A stretch of 64,000 nucleotides of DNA from Actinoallomurus soli (lineage in GTDB: Bacteria > Actinomycetota > Actinomycetes > Streptosporangiales > Streptosporangiaceae): positions 992,001 to 1,056,000 of the forward strand of contig NZ_JAMXMV010000001.1 in NCBI RefSeq assembly GCF_024055715.1. The letters run 5' to 3'. The position numbers were made by a program, and so were the translations under genes. Position 1 is the stretch's first letter, and each line of letters opens with the position of its first letter. Positions 42,338 through 51,109 of the stretch are shown here, piece by piece. The notes beneath the pieces are model-generated. The model worked only from the letters and a program-made list of their open reading frames with translations. It made no database searches and was not told the DNA's origin.

Positions 42338-43003
42338 TTAGGAGTGGACCTGGACGTCGGGGGCGCCGTGGGCGGCGAACCAGTGGGTCAGGTCTTCGCC
42401 GTCGATGAGGTGCGGTTCGTCGGTGCCGACGTCGATCGGGCCGGAGACCCCTCCGGCGGCGCCCGCTACGGCGCACTGGCCGAATCTCGCCCTGGCCAGG
42501 CCGGTCGACTCTCCGTCCAGGCCGAACGAGCATTCGCGCAGGTCGGCGCCGCGTAGGTCCGCGTCGGAGAGCAGGGCCCTGCCGAACCGGGCCTTGCGGA
42601 GGTCGGCGCCGCGCAGGTCGGCGCCTTCGAACTCCGCGCGCTGCAGGTCCGCTCCGACGAACACGGCACCCCGGGCGTCGCACCCGCGCGCCAGCGCCTT
42701 GCGCAGGTCGGCGTGGGAAAGGTCGGCTCTCCGCAGGTCCGCGGAGACCAGCCAGGCACCGGACAGGTTCGTGCCGACGAGGCGTACGCCGCCCAGCATC
42801 GCCTCGCTGAGCTCGGCCTGGGTGAGATCGAGCCCGGACAGGTCCGCGCCGGTGAAGTCGAGCCCTTCGGCGTCGAGCACCGACAGGACGTCCTGGGAAT
42901 CGGCGGGCAGTGCCGCGAGGTAGGTCTCGAGGACCTGACGCGCGGCGGAATCGTCGGGCCAGCGGATCACGTCGCCGCGCGAACGACCGTACGTCATGGT
43001 CAC
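42338..43003 (-). CDS. Pentapeptide-repeat protein, candidate immunity protein
   Basis: GTG 43003 overlaps the toxin stop (GTGA); ATG 42997 is also possible. The 221-residue product has a 40-residue helical N-terminus, then about 20 pentapeptide units A(D/E)LxX (residues 45-150; for example GADLSGLDLTQAELSEAML and GADLQRAEFEGADLRGADLR). These should form a right-handed quadrilateral beta-helix. The last 60 residues are non-repeat, with acidic patches (GEDLTHWFAAHGAPDVQV). Because it is translationally coupled to a predicted nuclease toxin and is last in the operon, I infer that it neutralises that toxin, perhaps by DNA mimicry or direct binding. The repeat fold is certain; the immunity role is not. 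Confidence 0.75.
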   Translation of the reverse strand: MTMTYGRSRGDVIRWPDDSAARQVLETYLAALPADSQDVLSVLDAEGLDFTGADLSGLDLTQAELSEAMLGGVRLVGTNLSGAWLVSADLRRADLSHADLRKALARGCDARGAVFVGADLQRAEFEGADLRGADLRKARFGRALLSDADLRGADLRECSFGLDGESTGLARARFGQCAVAGAAGGVSGPIDVGTDEPHLIDGEDLTHWFAAHGAPDVQVHS

Positions 43004-44271
43004 TGGCCCCACACTACCCTTCCCTGCCAGGACGGATTGTTGGCGACGATCTGCTGGAGACGGGCGAGACGCGCGGGCGTCATTCCGTCCGGATCGAGCA
43101 GCACGTTCTGGCCGTTGTTCAGCTCTTTATCGATCATTTCGGTGAATTGCTGGTCCGATTGCGGGCTGGAGATGGGCTGCCCGGGGTTCGGGCGGTAACT
43201 GGGCCGGATGTCGGGTGAGCTCTTGACGTCCCACCGCTGGCCGGTGCCGTCGGTGATGTCGCCCATGTCCTCGCCGTTCGGCCCGAGCGGAGTCCGGCTC
43301 ACCGGACCGGGGAGATCGCCGGAACCCTCGGCCTTGAGCGCGACCGTCGCCTCTCGCTGGGAGGCGGGATTGGAAGCGCCGTTCTTGGCCGGGTCCTTGG
43401 ACAGGGTGTCGATCCGGTTCTGCCACTCCGGGGTCCCCTCGGTGTACTGCGGGTCCGGGGCGCTCGCCGTTCCCTCGCCGCTGCTGGTGTCGAAGGGCTG
43501 CACCTTGTCGTCGCCGGAGGCGTGGCTCGCCAGGTCGCCGGCGGAGGCCATCATGAGGGTGCCGCCGGCGAGGACACCGGCCGTCGAGATGGCGTTGATC
43601 GGCACCCCGGCGATCGCGCCCACTCCGGTCACGTCGAGGACCAGGCCGGCCCCGTCGCCGAACGCGCTGATCCCGGCGAGGGCCGTTCCGCCGATCAGGC
43701 CGAGATCGTCGAGGGGGTGGTGCAGCATCGCGTTCCCGAACGACGCGAGATCGTTGAGGGCGGTCTCACCGAGCTTCTCGGCGTCCTTGCCGAGACCCTC
43801 GAAGAAGTTGCCGACCTTGGACCAGAAGCCGGGTTTGTGCGGCGCCTTGTCGCGTAACTTCTTGACGGCCGCGGTCGCGGTGCCCGCCGCCTTGTGGAGC
43901 TGGCCGCGGGCGTTCTCCAGAGTGGCCTTGGCCGTGTCGTGGTCCCCCTGGTTCCACTGCTGGATCGCCACGCCCGCCTGGCCCTGGGCCCAGACCAGCG
44001 TCGGGACGTAGTCGTCGAGAGCCTTCGCCGCGCCGGTGAAGCACTCGCCGGCCTCTGACCACTTCTGCGGGTGACCGTGGAACCGCTTGCGGAACGCGTC
44101 GCCCGCGGGTCCCGTCCAGCCGTCGGCGGTGTCGATGCTGGCCAGGCCGTTCCCGGCCTCGTTGAGCAGCTCGGCGTAGCCGTACATCTTGCCCGCGACC
44201 GTGACGATCGCCTCGGCGTTTCCCGGGACGAGCTCCTTGGGATCGTCGGTGTCGCCGAGTTGCTTCACCAT
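43000..44271 (-). CDS. Type VII-secreted polymorphic toxin with PD-(D/E)xK-like C-terminal nuclease
   Basis: The 423-residue protein has a WXG100-like helical N-terminus (residues 1-150) with Trp52-Thr-Gly54 in GWTGPAGDAF, a hallmark of ESX/type VII substrates. A hydrophobic, Gly-rich middle (about 185-250, LGLIGGTALAGISAFG) may help membrane passage. The C-terminal toxin (about 320-423) reads REATVALKAEGSGDLPGPVSR, then GQRWDVKS (Asp348-x-Lys350), FTEMIDKELNNGQNVLLDPDG and NPSWQGRVVWGQ. This order matches the restriction-fold nuclease of CdiA-CT EC869-like toxins. It would be released to kill competitors by cleaving nucleic acid. The WXG partner lies upstream and the pentapeptide-repeat gene overlaps downstream. 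An acidic residue completing the PD-(D/E)xK motif is not certain by eye. Confidence 0.7.
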   Translation of the reverse strand: MVKQLGDTDDPKELVPGNAEAIVTVAGKMYGYAELLNEAGNGLASIDTADGWTGPAGDAFRKRFHGHPQKWSEAGECFTGAAKALDDYVPTLVWAQGQAGVAIQQWNQGDHDTAKATLENARGQLHKAAGTATAAVKKLRDKAPHKPGFWSKVGNFFEGLGKDAEKLGETALNDLASFGNAMLHHPLDDLGLIGGTALAGISAFGDGAGLVLDVTGVGAIAGVPINAISTAGVLAGGTLMMASAGDLASHASGDDKVQPFDTSSGEGTASAPDPQYTEGTPEWQNRIDTLSKDPAKNGASNPASQREATVALKAEGSGDLPGPVSRTPLGPNGEDMGDITDGTGQRWDVKSSPDIRPSYRPNPGQPISSPQSDQQFTEMIDKELNNGQNVLLDPDGMTPARLARLQQIVANNPSWQGRVVWGQ

Positions 44272-44597
44272 TGGCCGGCCGCCGGATCCGCGCCGGTGCG
44301 GCTCTGCAAGAGGCCGTGCAGGCGGGCGACGCTCGTCTTCTCGGCCTTGGCGTACGCCAGCGCGGACAGCGCCAGGCGGTTCGCGACCTCCTTCGAGTCC
44401 TTGATCAGGTGCTCGACACCGATCTCCCAGCGGTCGCAGAAGTCGGCGATCATCCCGCCGAGGTCGCCGTCGCCGTAGTCGGCCTTCTTCCCGTCGATGT
44501 CGCTGACCTTGTTGTTCTGCAGCGCGAGGATCGTTCCATTGACGCCTGTGGCCGCCTCGGCGAGAGCGTCGAAGTTCACTTTGTAACCGTCGGTCAT
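44265..44597 (-). CDS. WXG100/ESAT-6-like partner of the toxin
   Basis: The 110-residue all-helical protein has no signal peptide. It reads YKVNFDALAEAATGVNGTIL, then a loop, then FCDRWEIGVEHLIKDSKEVANRLALSALAY. The length and helix-turn-helix hairpin match WXG100-type proteins, although the turn has DRWEIG rather than the strict W-x-G. It overlaps the toxin gene by 7 bases. It probably dimerises with the WXG-like domain of the toxin for export through a type VII system encoded elsewhere. Confidence 0.65.
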   Translation of the reverse strand: MTDGYKVNFDALAEAATGVNGTILALQNNKVSDIDGKKADYGDGDLGGMIADFCDRWEIGVEHLIKDSKEVANRLALSALAYAKAEKTSVARLHGLLQSRTGADPAAGQW

Positions 44598-44701
44598 CCG
44601 GTCACCTCCGTGGCATTCCCTTTATAGGACGTGCCCACCGGGTGACGGGTTCCCTGGCCTAATTCAGGCGGCCAAGAATTCACCTAAACGGAAGTCCCTA
44701 A

Positions 44702-45283
44702 TCAGGAGCGGAAGGCGCCGGTGAGGGCGTCGGAGGCCATGGCGTGCAGGAGGCGGGCCATCGTGGCGCGGTCGAGTTCGCCGGTGCTGTGCGGGGTGGA
44801 GTTGAGGAGGCCGAACGCCGCATGCGTCGCGGCGCGGGCGCGGTCCTCGGCGGCGCCGGGGTGCACGAGGCGGAGCACCCGCACCCATTCCTCGGCGTAG
44901 GCGCGCTGCAGGCGGCGGATCTCGCGGCGCTCCGGCTGCGGCACGTTGCCCAGTTCGCGGACGTGGACGGTGATCAGGGCGGGGTTGTCCAGGGCGAAGT
45001 CGATGTGCCAGCGGAGCAGGGCGTCCAGGGCCACGTCCGGGGTGCCGGCGGCGGCGACGCGGCGGCGGCCCTCGCTCAGCAGGCGCTCGCTGATGTCGAG
45101 GAGCATCTCGGCGAGCAGGGCCTCCTTGCCCCGGAAGTGGCGGTACAGCGCCGGGCCGGTGAGGCCGACCGCGCGGCCGAGGTCACCGATCGACACGCCG
45201 TGGTAGCCGCGCCGGGCGAACAGCTCCGCCGCCGCGGACAGGATCTCCAGCCGGCGGGTCGGGGGAGCGCTGACCTCTGCCAT
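44702..45283 (-). CDS. TetR family regulator of the leucine/isovalerate operon
   Basis: The 193-residue protein has a TetR HTH (RRLEILSAAAELFARRGYHG, then IGDLGRAVGLTGPALYRHFRGKEALLAEML) and the ligand-domain segment HIDFALDNPALITVHVRELGN seen in KstR2/FadR-like acyl-CoA-responsive members. It is divergent from the carboxylase operon, with two palindromes in the 74-base spacer. It probably represses the operon until an acyl-CoA intermediate binds. Confidence 0.87.
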   Translation of the reverse strand: MAEVSAPPTRRLEILSAAAELFARRGYHGVSIGDLGRAVGLTGPALYRHFRGKEALLAEMLLDISERLLSEGRRRVAAAGTPDVALDALLRWHIDFALDNPALITVHVRELGNVPQPERREIRRLQRAYAEEWVRVLRLVHPGAAEDRARAATHAAFGLLNSTPHSTGELDRATMARLLHAMASDALTGAFRS

Positions 45284-45304
45284 GCCACGAGTCTAGACGG
45301 TCGC

Positions 45305-45346
45305 TGTTAATGTTGATTAACATCGTACTTGTTAACGATCGTTAAC
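45305..45346. promoter_or_regulatory. Two palindromes between TetR and acyl-CoA carboxylase genes
   Basis: TGTTAATGTTGATTAACA (45305-45322; 7-bp arms) and GTTAACGATCGTTAAC (45331-45346; a perfect 16-bp palindrome) share the half-site GTTAA. They occupy the AT-rich promoter region of the operon and end just before the GGGAGGGG ribosome site. They are strong candidates for the operator of the divergent TetR. Confidence 0.75.
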
Positions 45347-45357
45347 GGGAGGGGACT

Positions 45358-46965
45358 GTGGCGGAGGCTCCGCGGCTGGTGAGCCGCGTGGACGTGCGCG
45401 GTGCGGCATTCCAGCGCAACGCCGAGGAGAACCAGGCGCTCGCCACCGAGTTGCGCGAGCGCCTGGCCCGCGCGGCCCAGGGCGGCTCCGAGCGCGCCCG
45501 CAAGCGGCACGTCGCGCGGGGGAAGCTGCTCCCCCGGGACCGGGTGGACGCGCTCCTCGACCCGGGCTCGCCCTTCCTGGAGCTGGCCCCGCTGGCGGCC
45601 ACCGGCATGTACGACGACGAGGCCCCGGCGGCGGGTATCATCGCCGGCGTCGGGAGGGTGGCCGGGCGCGAGTGCGTCATCGCCGCCAACGACGCGACCG
45701 TCAAGGGCGGCACGTACTACCCGATGACGGTGAAGAAGCATCTGCGCGCCCAGGAGGTCGCGCTGCAGAACCGCCTGCCGTGCGTCTACCTCGTCGACTC
45801 CGGGGGAGCGTTCCTGCCGAAGCAGGACGAGGTGTTCCCCGACCGGGAGCACTTCGGCCGCATCTTCTACAACCAGGCGACGATGTCCCAGAAGGGCATC
45901 CCGCAGATCGCCGCCGTGCTCGGATCCTGCACGGCCGGCGGCGCGTACGTCCCGGCGATGAGCGACGAGACCGTCATCGTCCGCGAGCAGGGCACCATCT
46001 TCCTCGGCGGCCCGCCGCTGGTGAAGGCCGCGACCGGCGAGGTCGTCAGCGCCGAGGAGCTGGGCGGCGGAGACGTGCACGCGCGCGTCTCGGGCGTCGT
46101 CGACCACCTCGCCGACGACGACGCGCACGCGCTGCGCATCGTCCGGTCGATCGTCTCGACGCTGGAGCCGCCGGGCCCCGCGCCGTGGCCGACGGTCCCG
46201 GCCGAGGAGCCCGCCCTCGACCCCGGAGAGCTGCGCGGCATCGTCCCGCCCGACTCCCGCACGCCGTACGACGTGCGCGAGGTCATCGCGCGGATCGTGG
46301 ACGGCAGCCGGTTCCACGAGTTCAAGGAGCGGTACGGGCCGACGCTCGTCACCGGGTTCGCGCACATCCACGGGCAGCCCGTCGGGATCGTGGCCAACAA
46401 CGGCATCCTGTTCGGCGAGTCGGCGCTCAAGGGCGCGCACTTCGTCGAGCTGTGCGACCGGCGTTCGATCCCGCTGGTGTTCCTGCAGAACATCACCGGG
46501 TTCATGGTCGGCCGGGAGTACGAGGCCGGGGGCATCGCCAAGCACGGGGCCAAGATGGTCACCGCCGTCGCGTGCGCGCGGGTGCCGAAGCTGACGGTGA
46601 TCATCGGCGGGTCGTTCGGCGCGGGCAACTACGCGATGTGCGGCCGCGCCTATTCGCCGCGCTTCCTGTGGATGTGGCCGAACGCCCGGATCTCGGTCAT
46701 GGGCGGCGAGCAGGCCGCGTCGGTGCTGGCCACAGTACGCCGCGACCAGCTCGGCGACGAGTGGCCCGCCGCGGAGGAAGAGGAGTTCAAGAAGCCGATC
46801 CGGGAACAGTACGAGCGGCAGGGCAGCCCGTACTACTCGACGGCGCGCCTCTGGGACGACGGCGTGATCGACCCCCTCGACACCCGCCGGGTGCTCGGCC
46901 TGGCCCTCGCCGCCTGCGCGAACGCCCCGCTCGAACCCGTCGGCTACGGCATCTTCCGGATGTGA
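45358..46965 (+). CDS. liuB: Acyl-CoA carboxyltransferase subunit (methylcrotonyl-CoA carboxylase beta type)
   Basis: GTG 45358 follows GGGAGGGG. The 535-residue protein has two crotonase-fold carboxyltransferase halves. The N-terminal one has [20 protein letters not shown] and [18 protein letters not shown]. The C-terminal one has [20 protein letters not shown] and [18 protein letters not shown]. These motifs match 3-methylcrotonyl-CoA carboxylase beta better than propionyl-CoA carboxylase. It transfers CO2 from carboxybiotin to 3-methylcrotonyl-CoA in leucine breakdown. It is the first gene of a four-gene overlapping operon. Confidence 0.88.
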   Translation: MAEAPRLVSRVDVRGAAFQRNAEENQALATELRERLARAAQGGSERARKRHVARGKLLPRDRVDALLDPGSPFLELAPLAATGMYDDEAPAAGIIAGVGRVAGRECVIAANDATVKGGTYYPMTVKKHLRAQEVALQNRLPCVYLVDSGGAFLPKQDEVFPDREHFGRIFYNQATMSQKGIPQIAAVLGSCTAGGAYVPAMSDETVIVREQGTIFLGGPPLVKAATGEVVSAEELGGGDVHARVSGVVDHLADDDAHALRIVRSIVSTLEPPGPAPWPTVPAEEPALDPGELRGIVPPDSRTPYDVREVIARIVDGSRFHEFKERYGPTLVTGFAHIHGQPVGIVANNGILFGESALKGAHFVELCDRRSIPLVFLQNITGFMVGREYEAGGIAKHGAKMVTAVACARVPKLTVIIGGSFGAGNYAMCGRAYSPRFLWMWPNARISVMGGEQAASVLATVRRDQLGDEWPAAEEEEFKKPIREQYERQGSPYYSTARLWDDGVIDPLDTRRVLGLALAACANAPLEPVGYGIFRM

Positions 46966-46967
46966 CC

Positions 46968-48959
46968 ATGTTCGATTCCGTCCTGATCGCCAACCGTGGT
47001 GAGATCGCCTGCCGGATCATCCGGACGCTGCGCCGGCTCGGCATCCGCTCCGTCGTGACCTACACCGACGCCGACGCGGACGCCCGCCACGTACGGGAGG
47101 CCGACTCCGCCCTCCGGGTGGGCGGCTACCTCGACGTCGGGGACGTCGTCGGCGCCGCCGTGCGGGCGGGCGCCGAGGCCGTCCATCCCGGGTACGGCTT
47201 CCTGGCCGAGAACCCCGAGCTCGCCCGCGCCTGCGCCGACGCCGGCATCGTCTTCGTCGGCCCGCCGCCGGACGCGATCACCGCGATGGGCGACAAGATC
47301 CGGGCCAAGCGCACGGTCGCCGCCGCCGGAGTCCCCGTCGTGCCAGGTCGTGACGAGGCGGGGCTGAGCGACGAGGAGCTGGCCGACGCCGCGATGGAGG
47401 TCGGGTTGAACGCCGGCGCGGCGGTGCTTCTGAAGCCGTCGGCGGGCGGCGGAGGCAAGGGCATGCGCCGGGTCGAGGACCCGGCGGAGCTGCGGGACGC
47501 GATCGCGGCGGCCCGGCGGGAGGCTCGCGGCGCGTTCGGCGACGACACGCTCCTCGTCGAGCGCTACATCGACCAGCCCCGGCACATCGAGATCCAGGTG
47601 TTCGCCGACGCGCACGGGAACGCCGTCCACCTCGGCGAGCGCGAGTGCAGCCTGCAGCGCCGCCACCAGAAGATCGTCGAAGAGGCGCCGTCGCCGCTGC
47701 TCGGCACCGGCCCGGACGGCGAGCGGATCCGGGCCGCGATGGGCGCGAGCGCCGTCGCCGCCGCGCGCTCCGTCGGTTACGTCGGCGCGGGCACGGCCGA
47801 GTACATCGTCTCCGCCGACCGCCCGGACGAGTACTTCTTCATGGAGATGAACACCCGGCTGCAGGTCGAGCACCCGGTGACCGAGGGCGCGGTCGTGATC
47901 GATGGCCGGCCGGGCCTGGACCTGGTCGAGCTGCAGCTGCGGGTCGCGGCGGGGGAGCCGCTGCCGTTCGGCCAGGACGCCGTGGCGTTCGACGGGCACG
48001 CGGTCGAGGCGCGGGTGTACGCCGAGGACCCCGCCCGGGGCTTCCTGCCCACCGGCGGCCGGGTGCTGCTGCTGCACGAGCCGTACGGCCTCGACCTCCG
48101 GGTCGACTCCGGGCTGCACGAGGGCGCCGTCGTCGGCGGCTCGTACGACCCGATGCTGGCCAAGGTGATCGCCCGGGGGCCGGACCGCGCGAGCGCGCTG
48201 CGCCGACTGGATCAGGCGCTGGCCTCGTACACGCTGCTCGGGGTCGGGACGAACATCGCGTTCCTGCGGTCGCTCCTGGCCGACCCGGACGTGGCCGCCG
48301 GCCGGCTCGACACCGGCCTGGTCGAGCGCCGCCCCGCCGACCCCGCGGACGGCGAGATCCCCGGGGACGTCCTCGCCGCCGCCGCGCTGGAGCGCATGCT
48401 CGCGCTGGAGACCCCGGACCCCGGCCCCTGGGACGTCCCGGACGGCTGGCGTCTCGGCGCGCCCGCCTGGACGACCTGGCGCATCGCCGGGCACGAGGTG
48501 CGCGTCCGCGGCCGCGCCGCCGACGCGGAGGTGTCGGTCGACGGCGGCGATCCCGTACGGGCCACGGCCCGCCGCGACGGCGTGGTCCTGCTCGTCGAGT
48601 ACGCCGGGGACCGTACCCGCTTCACCTGCGCCCGCGACGGGGACGTGTGCTGGCTCGGCCGGGACGGGCGCGTCTGGTCGCTGAAGGAGACCGAGCCGCT
48701 CGCCGCGCGGGCCACCGAGACCACCGCCGGAGCCGGCGCCGTGCGCAGCCCGATGCCCGGCACGGTCGCGGCCGTCAAGGCGGCCGACGGGGACGAGGTC
48801 GTCGCCGGCCAGCCGCTCGTGATCGTCGAGGCGATGAAGATGGAGCACACGGTGACCGCGCCGGTCGACGGCGTGGTCGGCGGGCTGACCGTCCAGCCGG
48901 GCGCGCAGGTCGCCCTGGACGAGGTCCTCGCCGTCGTCACGCCGAAGGGAGAACGATGA
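46968..48959 (+). CDS. liuD: Biotin carboxylase / biotin-carrier subunit (methylcrotonyl-CoA carboxylase alpha type)
   Basis: ATG 46968 starts two bases after the beta-subunit stop. The 663-residue protein has the biotin carboxylase N-domain (FDSVLIANRGEIACRIIRTL), the ATP-grasp loop KPSAGGGGKGMRRV, and the RDCSLQRR-like ERECSLQRRHQKIVEEAPSP. EMNTRLQVEHPVTE and a C-terminal biotinyl domain with EAMKMEHTV (biotinyl-Lys) complete it. It carboxylates its own biotin using ATP and bicarbonate and passes CO2 to the beta subunit. It overlaps the lyase gene by 4 bases. Confidence 0.92.
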   Translation: MFDSVLIANRGEIACRIIRTLRRLGIRSVVTYTDADADARHVREADSALRVGGYLDVGDVVGAAVRAGAEAVHPGYGFLAENPELARACADAGIVFVGPPPDAITAMGDKIRAKRTVAAAGVPVVPGRDEAGLSDEELADAAMEVGLNAGAAVLLKPSAGGGGKGMRRVEDPAELRDAIAAARREARGAFGDDTLLVERYIDQPRHIEIQVFADAHGNAVHLGERECSLQRRHQKIVEEAPSPLLGTGPDGERIRAAMGASAVAAARSVGYVGAGTAEYIVSADRPDEYFFMEMNTRLQVEHPVTEGAVVIDGRPGLDLVELQLRVAAGEPLPFGQDAVAFDGHAVEARVYAEDPARGFLPTGGRVLLLHEPYGLDLRVDSGLHEGAVVGGSYDPMLAKVIARGPDRASALRRLDQALASYTLLGVGTNIAFLRSLLADPDVAAGRLDTGLVERRPADPADGEIPGDVLAAAALERMLALETPDPGPWDVPDGWRLGAPAWTTWRIAGHEVRVRGRAADAEVSVDGGDPVRATARRDGVVLLVEYAGDRTRFTCARDGDVCWLGRDGRVWSLKETEPLAARATETTAGAGAVRSPMPGTVAAVKAADGDEVVAGQPLVIVEAMKMEHTVTAPVDGVVGGLTVQPGAQVALDEVLAVVTPKGER

Positions 48960-49888
48960 TGCGCGTGCCACTCGACGGGCTGCCCTCCCGGGTCACGGTC
49001 TACGAGGTCGGGGCCCGCGACGGCCTGCAGAACGAGTCGGCGATCGTGCCGGTCGAGGTGAAGCGGGAGTTCATCACCCGCCTCGCCGGGGCCGGGCTGC
49101 GGGTGATCGAGGCGACGAGCTTCGTCCACCCGAAGTGGGTGCCGCAGCTCGCCGACGCCGCCGAGCTGCTCGGCGGGCTGGAGCGCGCGGAGGGCGTCCG
49201 CCACCCGGTGCTGGTGCCCAACGAGCGCGGCCTCGACCGCGCCCTCGACGCCGGCGTCACCGAGATCGCGATCTTCGGCAGCGCGACCGAGACGTTCGCC
49301 CGGCGCAACCTCAACCGGACGATCGACGAGTCGGTGGAGATGTTCGCGCCCGTCGTCGAACGGGCGCGGGCGCACGGCCTGGACGTGCGCGCGTACGTCT
49401 CGATGTGCTTCGGCGACCCGTGGGAGGGCGACGTGCCGATCGCGCAGGTCGTCGCGGTCGCCACGCGCCTGCTCGACCTCGGCTGCACGGAGCTGTCCCT
49501 GGGCGACACGATCGGCGTCGGGACGCCGGGGCACGTCACCGCCCTCATCGGCGCGCTGGCCGAGTCCGGCGTCGACACCGGCCGGCTCGCCGTGCACTTC
49601 CACGACACCTATGGGCAGGCGCTCGCCAACACCCTGGCCGCGCTCCGCTGCGGCGTCACCACCGTGGACGCCTCGGCGGGCGGCCTGGGCGGCTGCCCGT
49701 ACGCCAAGAGCGCGACGGGGAACCTGGCCACCGAGGACCTCGTGTGGATGCTCGACGGCCTGGGCATCGAGACCGGCGTCGACGTACGCCGCCTCGCCGA
49801 GACCAGCCACTGGATGGCCGAACGCCTCGGACGCCCCAGCCCGTCCCGCGTCGTCCAGGCCCTGTCCCGAGAACAAGGGAGCGACTGA
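48956..49888 (+). CDS. Hydroxymethylglutaryl-CoA lyase
   Basis: The 310-residue TIM-barrel enzyme of the DRE family starts MMRVPLDGLPSRVTVYEVG. It has ARDGLQNE (metal and catalytic Arg/Asp), EATSFVHPKWVPQ, LSLGDTIGVGTP, VHFHDTYGQALAN (metal His-x-His) and the active-site loop GGLGGCPYAKSATGNLATED with the catalytic Cys. It cleaves 3-hydroxy-3-methylglutaryl-CoA to acetoacetate and acetyl-CoA, the last step of leucine breakdown. It overlaps its neighbours on both sides (ATGATG and TGATG). Confidence 0.92.
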   Translation: MMRVPLDGLPSRVTVYEVGARDGLQNESAIVPVEVKREFITRLAGAGLRVIEATSFVHPKWVPQLADAAELLGGLERAEGVRHPVLVPNERGLDRALDAGVTEIAIFGSATETFARRNLNRTIDESVEMFAPVVERARAHGLDVRAYVSMCFGDPWEGDVPIAQVVAVATRLLDLGCTELSLGDTIGVGTPGHVTALIGALAESGVDTGRLAVHFHDTYGQALANTLAALRCGVTTVDASAGGLGGCPYAKSATGNLATEDLVWMLDGLGIETGVDVRRLAETSHWMAERLGRPSPSRVVQALSREQGSD

Positions 49889-51036
49889 TGATCGGATTCA
49901 CCCTCGACGAGGAGTACGAGGCCCTGCGCCGTACCGTCGAGACGTTCGCCCGGGACGAGGTGGCGCCGGTCATCGGCGACTACTACGAGCGGGAGGCCTT
50001 CCCGTACGAGATCATCGCCCGGATGGGGAAGATGGGCCTGTTCGGGCTGCCCTTCCCCGAGGAGTACGGCGGGATGGGCGGCGACTACTTCGCCCTGTGC
50101 ATCGCCCTGGAGGAGCTCGCCCGCGTCGACTCCTCGGTCGCGATCACGCTGGAGGCCGGCGTATCCCTCGGTGCGATGCCGATCTTCCGGTTCGGGACCG
50201 AGGAGCAGAGGCGCGAGTGGCTGCCGCGCCTGTGCTCGGGCGAGCGGCTCGCGGCGTTCGGGCTGACCGAGCCCGGCGGCGGCACCGACGTGCCCGGCGG
50301 CATGCGCACCACCGCGCGGCTCGAGGACGGGCACTGGGTGATCAACGGGTCCAAGGCGTTCATCACCAACGCGGGCACCGACGTCACCGCGGCCGTCACC
50401 GTCGCCGCGCTGACCGGCGACGGCGAGATCTCCACGATCCTCGTGCCGTCGGGCACGCCGGGGTTCACCGCCGGGAAGAAGTACTCCAAGGTCGGCTGGT
50501 CCGCCTCCGACACCCGGGAGCTGTCCTTCGACGACGTCCGCGTCCCGGAGGAGAACCTCGTCGGCGAGCGCGGCCGGGGCTACGCCCAGTTCCTGCGGAT
50601 CCTCGACGAGGGCCGCATCGCCATCGCCGCGCTCTCGGTCGGGCTCGCCCAGGGGTGCGTGGACGAGTGCCTGCGGTACGTGCGCGAGCGCGAGGCGTTC
50701 GGCCGGGCGATCGGGGAGTACCAGGCGATCCAGTTCAAGGTCGCGGACATGGAGACGCGGGCGCACACGGCCCGGCTCGCCTACTACGCGGCGGCGGCGC
50801 GGATGCTCGCCGGGGAGCCGTTCAAGAAGGAGGCGGCGATCGCCAAGCTGGTCGCCTCCAACGCCGCCATGGACAACGCCCGCGACGCCACGCAGATCTT
50901 CGGCGGGTACGGCTTCATGAACGAGTACCCGGTCGGCCGGTTCTACCGCGACGCCAAGATCCTCGAGGTCGGCGAGGGCACCTCCGAGGTCCAGCGCATG
51001 CTCATCGCCCGCCACCTCGGCCTCCCCGCCCGCTGA
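49888..51036 (+). CDS. liuA: Acyl-CoA dehydrogenase, probable isovaleryl-CoA type
   Basis: The 382-residue flavoenzyme has FGLPFPEEYGGMGGDY, the FAD-binding FGLTEPGGGTD and WVINGSKAFITNAG signatures, KVGWSASDTRELSFDDVRVP, and QIFGGYGFMNEYPVGRFYRD. A Glu is present at the MCAD catalytic-base position, in VGEGTSEVQR. It oxidises isovaleryl-CoA, or a related short branched acyl-CoA, to the 2-enoyl-CoA, giving electrons to ETF. Context with methylcrotonyl-CoA carboxylase and HMG-CoA lyase supports leucine. It overlaps the lyase gene by one base. No methylglutaconyl-CoA hydratase is in this operon. Confidence 0.87.
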   Translation: MIGFTLDEEYEALRRTVETFARDEVAPVIGDYYEREAFPYEIIARMGKMGLFGLPFPEEYGGMGGDYFALCIALEELARVDSSVAITLEAGVSLGAMPIFRFGTEEQRREWLPRLCSGERLAAFGLTEPGGGTDVPGGMRTTARLEDGHWVINGSKAFITNAGTDVTAAVTVAALTGDGEISTILVPSGTPGFTAGKKYSKVGWSASDTRELSFDDVRVPEENLVGERGRGYAQFLRILDEGRIAIAALSVGLAQGCVDECLRYVREREAFGRAIGEYQAIQFKVADMETRAHTARLAYYAAAARMLAGEPFKKEAAIAKLVASNAAMDNARDATQIFGGYGFMNEYPVGRFYRDAKILEVGEGTSEVQRMLIARHLGLPAR

Positions 51037-51045
51037 TCCCGCCGC

Positions 51046-51079
51046 CTTCGTCGGCCGTCCAACGCGAGGGCCGACGAAG
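51046..51079. terminator. Bidirectional terminator after the acyl-CoA dehydrogenase gene
   Basis: CTTCGTCGGCC (51046-51056) pairs perfectly with GGCCGACGAAG (51069-51079) over 11 bp with a 12-base loop. It lies between the convergent acyl-CoA dehydrogenase and crotonase-family genes. Confidence 0.7.
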
Positions 51080-51109
51080 AGCGGAGCGGGTCCGGCGGGC
51101 CGCCGCCGT

